Source: JAGMES01 sp023128035 | GTDB lineage: Bacteria > Bacillota > Halanaerobiia > DY22613 | Direction of reading: 5' to 3' | DNA length: 64,000 nt | Assembly: GCA_030627905.1 (NCBI GenBank) | Contig: DAOVRZ010000010.1 | Coordinates: 1 to 64,000, forward strand | Shown here: one piece after another, positions 50,079-60,037 of the stretch | How positions within the stretch are numbered: position 1 is the stretch's first letter | Layout of the letters: each line of letters begins with the position of its first letter | Translations under genes and position numbers: made by a program | The notes under the pieces: model-generated | Seen by the model: only the letters and a program-made list of their open reading frames with translations | The model's database searches: none | Told to the model about the DNA's origin: nothing

Positions 50079-51656
50079 CTATGCTAGATAATCAACAAGC
50101 CTATTAGGATCTTTTGAAGTAGAAGTTTCAGATTCAATCTCTTCAACAGCTAACAGACCTTCATCATCCAAACCCTCTTCAGTAAAACCCTTTTTAGAGT
50201 TTGAACTCCTACGTTGTTGATCTCTGCCATCCTCCTGACCTTGATAACCAAAAGGATTTTCGCCTAACTGTTCACTACCTACATCAACGGTAATCTTCTC
50301 CCATTGTAATTCATTATCACGCCCAAAAGTATTCCTTAATTGGGAAAGATTTTGTTCGATAATCTCTTTAACCTGCATACTCTCAACGATAAAATGTGCT
50401 GTTAAAATACCATCTTCCTGAATAAGTTTAAGCTGAACTCTACCCAACTCTTCAGGATAAAGCAACATTTCCATCTCAGAAGATCCATTTCTAAGGTGAA
50501 CAGTAAACTGATCAACAATTTGTTCGAAAATCTGGTCAGGTTGCAAAAATAATTGCTGTCGAACATTAGGCGGTGCATTCAAACTATTAGTTTCTCTATT
50601 TGTCATGTTCGGTGTGAAATAAAAATCAGTATTTGCACCAGAGTGTTTATTATCTTTACTTTCCACTTTATTCATATCAGTTCCTGAAATGAATTTTTCC
50701 TCTTTAGCTCCCAAACCTTCCTTGATAAGTTTTTTAGTCATTTGATCTGTTAAATTCTTATCAACAGTTTTCTGAAGAGGATGCATCTCCATGTCTTCGA
50801 CGTGTAATTTATTAATAGCCATTTCTTGAGTCTTTTGAACCAAATTTCTTTTACTTAAATCAACAGGAAGTGTATCTTTCGTCAAATACTTTTTCAAACT
50901 CTCTCGCAAATCAAAAGTTTCTTCCTTGAGTGCAATTTTTTCCAAAGAATCATCTGTCTTATTGAAAAACTTAGAAACTTTACTCAAAATATTTTTCGCC
51001 ATCAAACCTGATACACCTTTTTGATTCTTTTTCATATCGGTAACAAAGTCTGATAACAATATCTTATCATAGATTCCAAGACTGACTTTTTCTGGCTCAT
51101 TTCCTTTAACTTCAGCCACACCAGCACGACACAAAATACTCTCAATAGCTGAGATCAAATCCTCAACTTCCTTTAAAATTTTTGAGTCCTTTTTAGCCTG
51201 CTCTTCTTCCCAGGATACTAGCAGATTCTTAATTTTTTTTGCATCTTCAAGATTTGAAGTTTGAAGATCAGAAAGAGTCATAAATGATCTAAAATATTTA
51301 TTTAAAATATCTTTAAGATCATCAGGTAGATTTTCTAGAAAATTTTTATCCTGTGAGATCTTCTCCATCAATTGAGATAACTTTGAATGTATAGAAGCAT
51401 TACCTTCCTTAAGATTCTCAGCCAATTTCTCCTTACATGCTCCTAAGTAGCCTAAACTTTGAAAAAGTAATTCTTCTTCCTCGTTAGAAAGTTTTCTTGT
51501 TTCTTCAGGAGAATTCTGTTTTTGATAACCTTGCTGAAGAATTTGACCAAAAGAGATACCACTTGAGTTACCAGTTTTAGTTTCAGGTGTATTATTCTTC
51601 TGACTCACCTGAGATGCTTGCATCGTAAAATTTGCCACACTTTCAATACCATTCAA
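50079..51656 (-). CDS. fliK: Flagellar hook-length control protein FliK
   Basis: 525 residues, hydrophilic and variable for 390 residues, then the conserved C-terminal FliK domain: GSSEMEMLLYPEELGRVQLK with LIQEDGILTAHFIVESMQVK and LSQLRNTFG. Acts as molecular ruler and interacts with FlhB. The gene begins after an 86-nt gap containing a small AT-rich hairpin. Confidence 0.9.
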   Translation of the reverse strand: MNGIESVANFTMQASQVSQKNNTPETKTGNSSGISFGQILQQGYQKQNSPEETRKLSNEEEELLFQSLGYLGACKEKLAENLKEGNASIHSKLSQLMEKISQDKNFLENLPDDLKDILNKYFRSFMTLSDLQTSNLEDAKKIKNLLVSWEEEQAKKDSKILKEVEDLISAIESILCRAGVAEVKGNEPEKVSLGIYDKILLSDFVTDMKKNQKGVSGLMAKNILSKVSKFFNKTDDSLEKIALKEETFDLRESLKKYLTKDTLPVDLSKRNLVQKTQEMAINKLHVEDMEMHPLQKTVDKNLTDQMTKKLIKEGLGAKEEKFISGTDMNKVESKDNKHSGANTDFYFTPNMTNRETNSLNAPPNVRQQLFLQPDQIFEQIVDQFTVHLRNGSSEMEMLLYPEELGRVQLKLIQEDGILTAHFIVESMQVKEIIEQNLSQLRNTFGRDNELQWEKITVDVGSEQLGENPFGYQGQEDGRDQQRRSSNSKKGFTEEGLDDEGLLAVEEIESETSTSKDPNRLVDYLA

Positions 51657-51742
51657 TCCCTTTCACCTCCTTAAATTTGATGAAAAAACTATGCTATTTC
51701 ATCTTAATGAAATAACTACCCTTTTCATCTTAAGTTATTAAG

Positions 51743-52300
51743 TTAATTCTTCTCCCACTCTGTGTACTCCTTAGCAATCAAAGCCGCACGATCTGGCGAG
51801 AAGAAAGATAAAATCTCTGCTACAACATCTTTTTTCTGAACAGCAATAATTTGAACAATCAGTTCATTTTCCATTCCCTGTAAAATTTCAGCAGCTTTAT
51901 TCGGTTCCATTTCACCGTAAATATCAGACATCTCCTTAATTTTTAATAGATGCTGATTATAAAGATCAATCTCATTTTCTTTTTCTTGTATTACACCATT
52001 TAAGGACTCAACCTTTTGGTCACATTTTTCCACTTCTTTGCGCAATTTTTCGATCTCTAAAAGTAACTTCTGGGTATCTTGATCTTTATTTTTAATTACA
52101 GTATCTAGATTGTCAATTTGGGTCGATAAAGCAACAACTTCTTCATGGGTTTTAAACCATTCTACAGTTTTTGGATTTTCTTTAAGTTTTTCAAGAACAA
52201 AATCCTTAATTATAAAAATTCTCGTAACATGAAGAATTGTGAATGTTAGTGCAGTAATTATGATTAGAATAAGCAATAGACTTATAAAATTTTTCATCAA
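51743..52300 (-). CDS. MotE/MgtE-N-like flagellar membrane protein
   Basis: 185 residues. One membrane helix (LLLILIIITALTFTILHVTR), a coiled coil (NKDQDTQKLLLEIEKLRKEV), and a C-terminal MgtE-N-like helical domain (EMEPNKAAEILQGMENELIV, DVVAEILSFFSPDRAALIA) as in MotE, a chaperone for the stator protein MotC, and YlxF. Located between fliJ and fliK, the usual place. Overlaps fliJ by 4 nt. Confidence 0.85.
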   Translation of the reverse strand: MMKNFISLLLILIIITALTFTILHVTRIFIIKDFVLEKLKENPKTVEWFKTHEEVVALSTQIDNLDTVIKNKDQDTQKLLLEIEKLRKEVEKCDQKVESLNGVIQEKENEIDLYNQHLLKIKEMSDIYGEMEPNKAAEILQGMENELIVQIIAVQKKDVVAEILSFFSPDRAALIAKEYTEWEKN

Positions 52301-52764
52301 TCTGCCCCCATATGTTTACTTTTTTGATGAATAAAACGCCCCTGTGCCAGATCATCCAACTCATTTTGCATAGCTTTTAATCTTTCATTATAAAAATGAA
52401 TTTCCTGCTTCTCTTTCAACTTATCGAAAATCTTTCGCTCTTTGGTCTTTTCTACTAAATGTAGTAAGCCTTTATCCATATCCTTTTTAGATCGTTCCTC
52501 TTCTTCAGTTGTTATCGCAATCTCTTGATGCAAATGAGCTATATAATTACGATATAATATAGCCTGATTAATATCCAAATTTCCCTCAGATTCAGCTGAT
52601 TGAATTTTATTAATCTGTTCTTCCTTTGTTACAACCAATTGATTCAAACTTTCCACTACTTCTTGATGGGCTTGCTGCAATATTACATATTCTTCCTGAG
52701 AACGCGTTTCTTCCTGTTCTTTTATATTTAAAATGGGTTGAAACTTGAACCGAAATCCTTTCAC
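52297..52764 (-). CDS. fliJ: Flagellar export chaperone FliJ
   Basis: 155 residues, one long antiparallel coiled coil (FKFQPILNIKEQEETRSQEE, QEIAITTEEEERSKKDMDKG). Matches the FliJ stalk of the export ATPase. Follows fliI after 14 nt. Confidence 0.88.
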   Translation of the reverse strand: MKGFRFKFQPILNIKEQEETRSQEEYVILQQAHQEVVESLNQLVVTKEEQINKIQSAESEGNLDINQAILYRNYIAHLHQEIAITTEEEERSKKDMDKGLLHLVEKTKERKIFDKLKEKQEIHFYNERLKAMQNELDDLAQGRFIHQKSKHMGAD

Positions 52765-52778
52765 CCTAATTCATCTCC

Positions 52779-54098
52779 TTAACCAAAAACCAGATCCATC
52801 AATTTTGATTTGGTTTCATCAAAAGTCGATTGCTCTGTTAACCCTTGAGTTAAAAATTGATTGATACGCTCCATCTTTCGAATCGCTTCATCAATCTCTG
52901 AATTTGATCCTTCTTGATAAGCACCAATTTTAATCAAATCCTCTGCATCATGATAAACTGCAAGGAGTTTTTTTAACCTACCTGCAAAATTAAGATGATC
53001 TTGATCAACTAATTCAGGCATAACCCGACTTACACTCCCCAATACATCAATCGCAGGATAATGATGACGTGCAGCCAAATCACGTGATAGAAGAATATGA
53101 CCATCTAAAATACCTCGAACAGTATCTGTTACAGGCTCATTAAAATCATCACCTTCTACTAATACGGTATATAATGCTGTACATGTCCCTTTATCATTAT
53201 TTCCTGTCCTTTCCAACAGTTTAGGTAAAGCTGCGAAGACTGAGGGTGTATAACCTCTAGTTGCTGGTGGTTCTCCAACAGCTAATCCTACTTCCCTCAA
53301 AGCAGTAGCAATACGTGTCACTGAATCCATCATCAAAAGTACATTTTTTCCCTGATCACGAAAGTACTCTGCAATTGCAGTAGTGACAAGGGCTCCTTTT
53401 ATCCTAATTAAAGCTGGTTGATCTGATGTTGCGACTACTACTACTGAACGAGCTAAACCCTGGGGACCTAAATCCCTTTCTAAAAACTCTCGAACTTCAC
53501 GACCCCTCTCGCCAATTAACCCAATTACATTTACATCTGCATTAGTGTTCCTGGCTATCATCCCTAGAAGGGTACTCTTACCTACACCACTTCCAGAGAA
53601 AATACCGATTCGCTGTCCTTTACCACATGTTAAAAGACCATCAATTGTACGGATTCCTAAAGTCAGCGGTTCTTCGATCCTTTTCCGAATTAAAGGATTA
53701 GGTGGTGGACTCTGAACTGGATAATCAATATTTAAATCCAAATAACCGCCTAAAATAGGCTCTCCCAAACCATCCAAAACCTGTCCTAATAGCTCTGGCC
53801 CAACCTTAACCTGAAAGCTCTTACCTGTTGGAATAACCCTACAAGATGGATGAATTCCCGTCATTTCACCAAAGGGCATTAACAAAACGCGATTTTCTTT
53901 AAATCCTACAACTTCTGCCTGAGTCAAAGTATGACCCTCTTTACTCTGGATATAGCAGATCTCCCCAAGACTCACATCAGGACCCTCTGACTCAATCACC
54001 AGACCAATCACCTGAGTGATCCTACCAAACCGTAACACAGGATTGGATCTGGTTAATTTACTCTCAAGACGTTCAAAATCAAGAATCATCTTTAACAA
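52779..54098 (-). CDS. fliI: Flagellum-specific export ATPase FliI
   Basis: 439 residues (TTG at 54098; the ATG at 54089 is equally possible). Walker A IGIFSGSGVGKSTLLGMIAR, catalytic Glu in GLIGERGREVREFLERDLGP, Walker B NVLLMMDSVTRIATALREV, and the family block PATRGYTPSVFAALPKLLER. F1-ATPase-like hexamer that unloads export substrates at the FlhA gate. Confidence 0.96.
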   Translation of the reverse strand: MLKMILDFERLESKLTRSNPVLRFGRITQVIGLVIESEGPDVSLGEICYIQSKEGHTLTQAEVVGFKENRVLLMPFGEMTGIHPSCRVIPTGKSFQVKVGPELLGQVLDGLGEPILGGYLDLNIDYPVQSPPPNPLIRKRIEEPLTLGIRTIDGLLTCGKGQRIGIFSGSGVGKSTLLGMIARNTNADVNVIGLIGERGREVREFLERDLGPQGLARSVVVVATSDQPALIRIKGALVTTAIAEYFRDQGKNVLLMMDSVTRIATALREVGLAVGEPPATRGYTPSVFAALPKLLERTGNNDKGTCTALYTVLVEGDDFNEPVTDTVRGILDGHILLSRDLAARHHYPAIDVLGSVSRVMPELVDQDHLNFAGRLKKLLAVYHDAEDLIKIGAYQEGSNSEIDEAIRKMERINQFLTQGLTEQSTFDETKSKLMDLVFG

Positions 54099-54810
54099 CT
54101 CGATTCTCTTCTAAGAGAGATGCTAAGATTATTTCCAACTGAGTATCTATGGTCGCATCAACGCCACCAGAATCTGTCTCAATAATACAATCACTTGGCT
54201 CTAGAGAATGGTCAACCACAAAGTCAATTCCCTCGATTCCCTGAGTCAATGAAAGAAACCTTTCTTCAAATCCTCGAACGATCTCAAGTTGAGAAGGATT
54301 CACACGAATCGCTAGGGTTTTCACTCGACTGATATCACTTAAAATATTTTCAATCTGATTTATAATCAACTCAGGCTTTAATTCAACCTGGTGTCCAATA
54401 ATCCTTTTAGCAATCTGGACACTCAAGCGAATCAAACGTGCACTAATACCTTCAATTTGGCTACTTAAAACCATCTGAGTACGTGCTGTCTCACTCTCTA
54501 GATTTTTAATAAATTCTTCTGTATGATTGATAAATTCTTCAAATCCAGTCTGTAGTCCTTTTTGGACTCCTTCATTATAGCCTTCTTGATAACCTGCCTC
54601 TTTAGCGGCAAGTATTTCTTGTTCTGCTTGTGCATATAGCGTTTCTACCTCAAACTTGGCCTCATCAATAAGATTCTGAGTATCTGTAGATTGATCTACC
54701 TCTCTGTCTAAGACTTCTTTTACTAAATCATGATCTGCACTTTTTTCAGCGAAAAGCTTACGTAACTTCTCTTCTTGTCTATACTGTGAAGCCTTGATAA
54801 TCTTAGACAA
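54079..54810 (-). CDS. fliH: Flagellar export ATPase regulator FliH
   Basis: 243 residues: charged coiled coil with a Gly-repeat helix (EAGYQEGYNEGVQKGLQTGF) typical of FliH, then the C-terminal domain that binds FliI (IEGISARLIRLSVQIAKRII, LAIRVNPSQLEIVRGFEERF). Overlaps fliG by 8 nt and fliI by 20 nt. Confidence 0.92.
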   Translation of the reverse strand: MSKIIKASQYRQEEKLRKLFAEKSADHDLVKEVLDREVDQSTDTQNLIDEAKFEVETLYAQAEQEILAAKEAGYQEGYNEGVQKGLQTGFEEFINHTEEFIKNLESETARTQMVLSSQIEGISARLIRLSVQIAKRIIGHQVELKPELIINQIENILSDISRVKTLAIRVNPSQLEIVRGFEERFLSLTQGIEGIDFVVDHSLEPSDCIIETDSGGVDATIDTQLEIILASLLEENRVVKDDS

Positions 54811-55816
54811 TTACATCACTCTCCCCGCCACGCGCGATCACAATCTCTCCTGTCTCTTCTAGACGTCGAATCTCATTAACTATACGTTGTTGTGCTTCTT
54901 CAACCTCACGAAGGCGTACAGGCCCCATATATTCGATATCTTCCTTTAACATCTCAGCTTGACGTTTTGAAACGTTGGAATAGATGACATTTGAAACTTG
55001 TTCACTAGAAGTTTTTAATGCGAGAGCTACATCTTTCATATCGACAATACGCATAACCTGTTGAATTGATCTGGAATCCAAAAGGGCCATATCTTCAAAG
55101 ATAAACATCCGTTTTCTAATATCATCCGCCAATTCTGGATCCGTTTCATCTAATTCATCTAAAATCATTTTTTCCGTTCCTCTATCTACCATATTTAACA
55201 TATTTACAACAGATTGAACACCACCTGCACTGGCATACTCATTAATTATAATAGAAGACATTTTCTGTTCTAATATCCGCTCTACATCTTTAATTACTTC
55301 TGGTGAAGTTCGATCCATCAATGCTACTCTTTTTGCCACATCAGCCTGCAATTCAGGCTTCAAGCCTGAAAGAACAGCAGCAGCCTGGCTAGAATGAAGA
55401 TAGGCTATAATTAACGCAATAGTTTGAGGATGTTCTCCCTGTATAAAATTTAAAAGTTGTGCTGCATCCATTTTACGAATCGCATCAAATGGTCGAACTT
55501 GTAATGAAGCTGTCAGCCGATTAATAATCGATGCAGCCTTTTGACTTCCTAAAGCCTTCTCTAAAATCTCCCGGGCATAACTAATTCCACCGTGACTTAT
55601 ATAATCATTAGCTACAGCCAAATGATGAAACTCAAACAAAACTTTATCTTTTGTTTCAGGGGAAACTTTATTCATATTGGCAATTTCAAGGGTCAATTGT
55701 TCTATATCTTCATCAGAAAGATGCTTAAAAATATTTGCCGCCACCTCTGGCCCTAAAGACATTATAAGAATTGCAGCCTTCTTTTTTCCATTCAAATTTT
55801 CACGATTGTGCATCAT
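54803..55816 (-). CDS. fliG: Flagellar motor switch protein FliG
   Basis: 337 residues from the ATG at 55816 (AAGGGG 5 nt upstream, 8 nt after the fliF stop). N-terminal FliF-binding domain (KKAAILIMSLGPEVAANIFK), the EHPQTIALIIAYLHSSQAAA middle domain, and the torque helix with charged residues near 280-300 (DIRKRMFIFEDMALLDSRSI). Rotor component that interacts with MotA. Confidence 0.96.
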   Translation of the reverse strand: MMHNRENLNGKKKAAILIMSLGPEVAANIFKHLSDEDIEQLTLEIANMNKVSPETKDKVLFEFHHLAVANDYISHGGISYAREILEKALGSQKAASIINRLTASLQVRPFDAIRKMDAAQLLNFIQGEHPQTIALIIAYLHSSQAAAVLSGLKPELQADVAKRVALMDRTSPEVIKDVERILEQKMSSIIINEYASAGGVQSVVNMLNMVDRGTEKMILDELDETDPELADDIRKRMFIFEDMALLDSRSIQQVMRIVDMKDVALALKTSSEQVSNVIYSNVSKRQAEMLKEDIEYMGPVRLREVEEAQQRIVNEIRRLEETGEIVIARGGESDVIV

Positions 55817-55825
55817 TTCCACCCC

Positions 55826-57382
55826 TTAATCATCCGTCAACCATGTTTTCAATAATTCAGCAACATCCTCCGGTTTCTTGGTAATCAAGTCCGTTAACTC
55901 CTTACGCATCTCTCTTCGAGCTTTTTCTTCAGGAGTCAATTCACGAGCAGCTGCCAATTCTAAAGCATCTTCCGAAACCCTAACATTCTGTTCTTGGACT
56001 TTCTTGCTTGACCTTCTAGCCAACCTTAGAATAATCCATAAAATACCAAAACTGATCAAACCACCTACCCCATAGTTGATCAATTTCTGCTTATCATCTG
56101 CCTTTCTATCCCCCAACGCTGCAATTGCCTGTTCTTCAAGACTATTATCAAAAGACATACCGTAAATTGTTAATTGATCACCACGAGATAGATTGTAGCC
56201 AATTGCTGATTCTACAATTTTTGTTAAATTCTCAATTTCAGTATCACTCAAATCACTATTTATCACAACAGATACACTAATATTTTCAACTGCTCCAGGT
56301 GCGATGATCTGCTTAACTTGTCGCTGATTCACTTCATAATTAATGGTATTTGTATTTTTTGAATAAGTAGAATTAGTATCAGTTGCATCTTCTGCCTGAT
56401 ATTGAGGGATATTAGATTCGCTTCCAGGTACTCCACCTGATGTACCACCTGTCCCTTCAAACTTTTCTTCATACTTCTGTTCGCTTCTAACAATGCCTTC
56501 ATCACCTGTAACTGGCTCATAAATCGTCTCAACCAATTCTTTTGAATCAAAATTTAATTGAGCAGAAACGGTTATTACAACATTACTAGGGCCACCGTAC
56601 ATCTTACCCATCATCTGAGTTAAGCTTCTTCGAATCTTTTCCTCATACTGAGCCTGTGCTTGAAATTGATTTGATGTCTGTTGAGCAATAGATGAATCTA
56701 GAGACGAAAAAGCTTCTGAAAGGATATTACCGTTAGTATCAATTATTGTAACATTTTCAGGCAGCAATCCTTCTACACCACCTGCAATCATATGAGTTAT
56801 GGCAGCAATATTTTGTTGAGTTAAACTTCTACCTGGATATATTTTAACTAAGACAGATGCTGTGGCAAACTTCTCCTCATCTAAGAATAAACTTTGTTCA
56901 GGGATAGAGATATTTACCTTAGCAAATTCTATACTATCTAATAATTCAATCGATCTAGTCAGTTCACCTGAAACAGCTCTGGCATATTGAATACGGCGTT
57001 CCTTATCTGTCATCCCCAACTGGGTCTTATCAAAAATTTCAAACCCAATCGACCCACCTCGGGGAGTTAACCCTGCTCCAGCTATATCTAGACGGGTTTG
57101 ATGCAAATTATTCTGTGGAACCAATATTTTGGAACCACCTGCATCTAACTCGTAATCAATCCCTGATTCTTTTAACCAATTAACAACATTACTTGCATCA
57201 TTTTCGGATAAATTTGAGTATAATGGGACATATTGGGGATTGCTAGCCCAATTAACTAAAAAGACTAATCCTATTATTAGAGCAAATAGTAATGTCCCTA
57301 ATAATATTTTCATCTGATTATCTAATCCCTTCCATATATTCAGGAACTGATCTTTTAGTTGCTTTAACCATTCCATATACAT
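55826..57382 (-). CDS. fliF: MS-ring protein FliF
   Basis: 518 residues. Two membrane segments (ILLGTLLFALIIGLVFLVNW near residue 28 and YGVGGLISFGILWIILRLAR near 440) flank the periplasmic ring-building motifs (VPLYSNLSENDASNVVNWLK; RRIQYARAVSGELTRSIELL). The C-terminal tail (KEDVAELLKTWLTDD-like end) binds FliG. Base on which the motor is assembled. Confidence 0.96.
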   Translation of the reverse strand: MYMEWLKQLKDQFLNIWKGLDNQMKILLGTLLFALIIGLVFLVNWASNPQYVPLYSNLSENDASNVVNWLKESGIDYELDAGGSKILVPQNNLHQTRLDIAGAGLTPRGGSIGFEIFDKTQLGMTDKERRIQYARAVSGELTRSIELLDSIEFAKVNISIPEQSLFLDEEKFATASVLVKIYPGRSLTQQNIAAITHMIAGGVEGLLPENVTIIDTNGNILSEAFSSLDSSIAQQTSNQFQAQAQYEEKIRRSLTQMMGKMYGGPSNVVITVSAQLNFDSKELVETIYEPVTGDEGIVRSEQKYEEKFEGTGGTSGGVPGSESNIPQYQAEDATDTNSTYSKNTNTINYEVNQRQVKQIIAPGAVENISVSVVINSDLSDTEIENLTKIVESAIGYNLSRGDQLTIYGMSFDNSLEEQAIAALGDRKADDKQKLINYGVGGLISFGILWIILRLARRSSKKVQEQNVRVSEDALELAAARELTPEEKARREMRKELTDLITKKPEDVAELLKTWLTDD

Positions 57383-57401
57383 TCCAACCTTCCCTTAGAC
57401 A

Positions 57402-57689
57402 TTAAAACTGCAATCTCATAATTTCTTTATATGCATCTACAACCTTGTTGCGAATGGCCAAAGTAAGATCCATAGCAAGTTTCGCCTGTTCAGTAGCAAT
57501 AGTAACCTGATGAATGTTATCAATTTCTCCAATAGCAAATTTTTCAGCAATCACATCTGCATTAATTTGGGAATTATTTACTTCCTGAACAGCCTGCTTA
57601 AGTAAATCAGCAAATCCTGTACCTGTATTTTTATTCACTTTCTCCGAACCTGTAATTGCAATATTCGGCTGTATGTTATGTACTCGCAT
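57402..57689 (-). CDS. fliE: Hook-basal body complex protein FliE
   Basis: 95 residues. GFADLLKQAVQEVNNSQINA and QVTIATEQAKLAMDLTLAIR with NKVVDAYKEIMRLQF are typical. Connects the MS ring to the rod. Confidence 0.95.
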   Translation of the reverse strand: MRVHNIQPNIAITGSEKVNKNTGTGFADLLKQAVQEVNNSQINADVIAEKFAIGEIDNIHQVTIATEQAKLAMDLTLAIRNKVVDAYKEIMRLQF

Positions 57690-57722
57690 CTAGAAAACCT
57701 CCTTTTTTACCTTCATCAATTA

Positions 57723-58163
57723 TTAGCCACGACCAATTTCTAAAGCCTTCATAGCCATACTCTTTGCAGAGTTCAAAGCAGTAACATTTGCCTCATATGC
57801 CCTAGTAGCTTCAATCATATCTACCATCTCTGATACTAAATTAATATTTGGCATCGCCACATATCCATCCTCATTTGCATCAGGATGTTCTGGGTTATAA
57901 ACCAATTTAGGAGAAGTCATATCGCTTTTAATTTCAACAACATGAACTCCAGTACCTACTCTTGATCGAACATCTTCTGTAGAATTAGGAATAACAAACT
58001 TAGGTTTACGTTCAGCAAAAACTGCCATCTGTCTCTTATAAGGGCCTCCTTCGGGTGTACGGGTAGTATTAATATTTGCAATATTATTTGAGTGAATGTC
58101 CATCCTCAATCTTTGAGCAGTTAAGGCAGATGCACTTATATTAAACGAATTAAACAAGGACAT
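57723..58163 (-). CDS. flgC: Proximal rod protein FlgC
   Basis: 146 residues. FNSFNISASALTAQRLRMDI with SNNIANINTTRTPEGGPYKR and EMVDMIEATRAYEANVTALN are diagnostic. Shares the stop/start junction with flgB. Confidence 0.96.
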   Translation of the reverse strand: MSLFNSFNISASALTAQRLRMDIHSNNIANINTTRTPEGGPYKRQMAVFAERKPKFVIPNSTEDVRSRVGTGVHVVEIKSDMTSPKLVYNPEHPDANEDGYVAMPNINLVSEMVDMIEATRAYEANVTALNSAKSMAMKALEIGRG

Positions 58164-58588
58164 TAACGATCACCTCCCTTAGAAATAACCTGACTAATTT
58201 TTTTATATTTTGCGGCCACTGTACTCACTAACGTATTATAATAAATCGTATTTTCGGCCATTTTTGCCATCTCTACATCTACATTCACATTGTTTCCATC
58301 TGCACGCACCTGACCTGAGGTCTGAGAAACCTGAAACCCTCCATTAAAATCAGAACCATATCCAGTACCAGCTAAATGATGAGAGTTAGTCTTTGCTAAT
58401 GATAGAGAATCCAACGAAAATGGTTCGTTCATATTAGATTTAAGTTGTGAATAAAATTTTACATCCTGTCCTTTAAAGTTAGGAGTATCAACATTCGCTA
58501 GATTATTTGCTAAAATCTTTTGTCGAAGGGCAGAGCCATCCAATCCGGTTCCCAAAACTTTCAAAGTATTATCTAGTTTATCCCACAT
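58163..58588 (-). CDS. flgB: Proximal rod protein FlgB, first gene of the operon
   Basis: 141 residues. KILANNLANVDTPNFKGQDV near the start and MAENTIYYNTLVSTVAAKYK near the end. GGGGGAGA precedes the ATG. It heads the run of minus-strand genes, so the main flagellar promoter should lie just upstream. Confidence 0.95.
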   Translation of the reverse strand: MWDKLDNTLKVLGTGLDGSALRQKILANNLANVDTPNFKGQDVKFYSQLKSNMNEPFSLDSLSLAKTNSHHLAGTGYGSDFNGGFQVSQTSGQVRADGNNVNVDVEMAKMAENTIYYNTLVSTVAAKYKKISQVISKGGDR

Positions 58589-58613
58589 ATTCTCTCCCCC
58601 TTTATATCATAAA

Positions 58614-58719
58614 ACCTATTCCCTTAACGAAATAGGCTAACTGAACGCCCGTCCAATACTAAGTAATCACTCTCGAAAATTTTAGACAAATCTCCCAGTC
58701 ACAAACTAAGAGATTACTT
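58614..58719 (-). promoter_or_regulatory. Structured 5' leader of the flagellar operon
   Basis: On the minus strand AAGTAATC (58719-58712) pairs with GATTACTT (58668-58661), closing a region with a smaller CTC/GAG stem. A second stem, CCTATT with AATAGG (58635-58614), lies just before the ribosome site. It looks like a folded leader; no known riboswitch core was recognised. Confidence 0.4.
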
Positions 58720-58726
58720 TAATTGT

Positions 58727-58753
58727 ATATTCTACATAGTACACTAATTTCCT
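58727..58753 (-). promoter_or_regulatory. SigH-like promoter candidate for the flagellar operon
   Basis: On the minus strand AGGAAAT (58753-58747), 11 nt, then GTAGAATAT (58735-58727) matches the SigH pattern (AGGAwwT, then RnnGAAT). It lies about 140 nt before flgB. No equally good sigma-A site was seen. The short motif could arise by chance in AT-rich DNA. Confidence 0.35.
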
Positions 58754-58960
58754 TCACATTTACTGATTATTACACCAAATTGCTTCCGATATTGAGACTA
58801 TAGACCTATGAATATATTATTTCGCTAATTAGCGATATTGTTTTCAACTTAAACTTTCTGTCTATATATAAATTTAATATTTTTCGCGATATTCCTGCTA
58901 CATCTATAATCATTTTTTATATTATCCTTTATAAATTTTCTCAATTTTACTTTGCTTACT

Positions 58961-58989
58961 TTGACGAATCAACAAGTCAGGTGTATAAT
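58961..58989 (+). promoter_or_regulatory. Promoter of rfbB
   Basis: TTGACG (58961-58966) and TATAAT (58984-58989), 17-nt spacer. It shows that the start at 59018 is right and not the longer open frame from 58952. Confidence 0.8.
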
Positions 58990-59017
58990 TAAAATAAAAT
59001 TATATGGAGTGTCGAGA

Positions 59018-60028
59018 ATGAAAATTTATTTAGTTACAGGTGGCGCAGGATTTATCGGTTCAAACTTTATCAAATATTTGATGAATAAATACTCAAACTC
59101 TATTAAGATTATTAATTTTGATAAATTAACCTATGCTGGAAATCAAAATAATTTAAAAGAATTCAAAAACAGATCCAATTATCATTTCATCAAGGGAGAT
59201 ATATGCGATAAGACAATGCTCGAATCAGTATTTGAAAATTACGACATAGATTATATTGTCAATTTTGCAGCTGAAAGCCATGTAGATCGAAGCATAAAAG
59301 ATTCTGAATTGTTTATCAAAACAAATGTTTTGGGAGTACAAGTAATTTTAACTATAGCAAAAAAATATTGGACATCTAAAAATGGATTCAAAAAAGGGAA
59401 AAATTTTTTACAAATTTCCACAGATGAAGTATATGGCTCTTTAAATCATGAGGGCTTTTTTACTGAACTAACTCCATTGAATCCTCACAATCCTTATTCA
59501 GCTAGCAAAGCCAGTGCAGATTTATTGGTAAAAGCCTATTTTGATACCTACCAGTTTCCAATAAATATTACTAGATGTTCTAACAATTATGGCCCATATC
59601 AGTTTCCTGAAAAGCTAATTCCTCTAATGATATCTAATTGCCTTGATGGAAAATCCTTACCTATTTATGGTGATGGAAAAAATATCAGAGATTGGTTATA
59701 TGTCGAAGACCACTGCAAAGCAATTGACCTGGTTCTTCATAATGGACAAATTGGGGAAGTATATAATATTGGGGGGCATAATGAGAAACAGAATATTGAG
59801 ATTGTAAAAATTATCATTAGAACATTGCAGAAATTTTTGCCTGAAAAGAGTTATATTAATGAAGATTTAATTCAATTTGTTGAAGATCGAAAAGGCCATG
59901 ATCGAAGATATGCTATAGACCCAACAAAAATTAGCAAAGAATTAAACTGGGAACCAAATATTACTTTTGAAGAGGGTATGAAAAAGACGATAGAATGGTA
60001 TCTAAAAAAATATAGAAGGGCTTTATAA
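59018..60028 (+). CDS. rfbB: dTDP-glucose 4,6-dehydratase (RfbB/RmlB)
   Basis: 336 residues from the ATG at 59018 (GGAGTG 6 nt upstream). NAD-binding TGGAGFIGSN (7-16), catalytic STDEVYG and YSASKASADLLVKAY (YxxxK), and NYGPYQFPEKLIPLMI are the RmlB signature. Converts dTDP-glucose to the 4-keto-6-deoxy sugar used in deoxysugar synthesis. It is the only plus-strand gene between the flagellar operon and the sugar genes, and it faces a broken glycosyltransferase. Its rmlA-type partner here is truncated. Confidence 0.93.
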   Translation: MKIYLVTGGAGFIGSNFIKYLMNKYSNSIKIINFDKLTYAGNQNNLKEFKNRSNYHFIKGDICDKTMLESVFENYDIDYIVNFAAESHVDRSIKDSELFIKTNVLGVQVILTIAKKYWTSKNGFKKGKNFLQISTDEVYGSLNHEGFFTELTPLNPHNPYSASKASADLLVKAYFDTYQFPINITRCSNNYGPYQFPEKLIPLMISNCLDGKSLPIYGDGKNIRDWLYVEDHCKAIDLVLHNGQIGEVYNIGGHNEKQNIEIVKIIIRTLQKFLPEKSYINEDLIQFVEDRKGHDRRYAIDPTKISKELNWEPNITFEEGMKKTIEWYLKKYRRAL

Positions 60029-60037
60029 AATAGAGTC

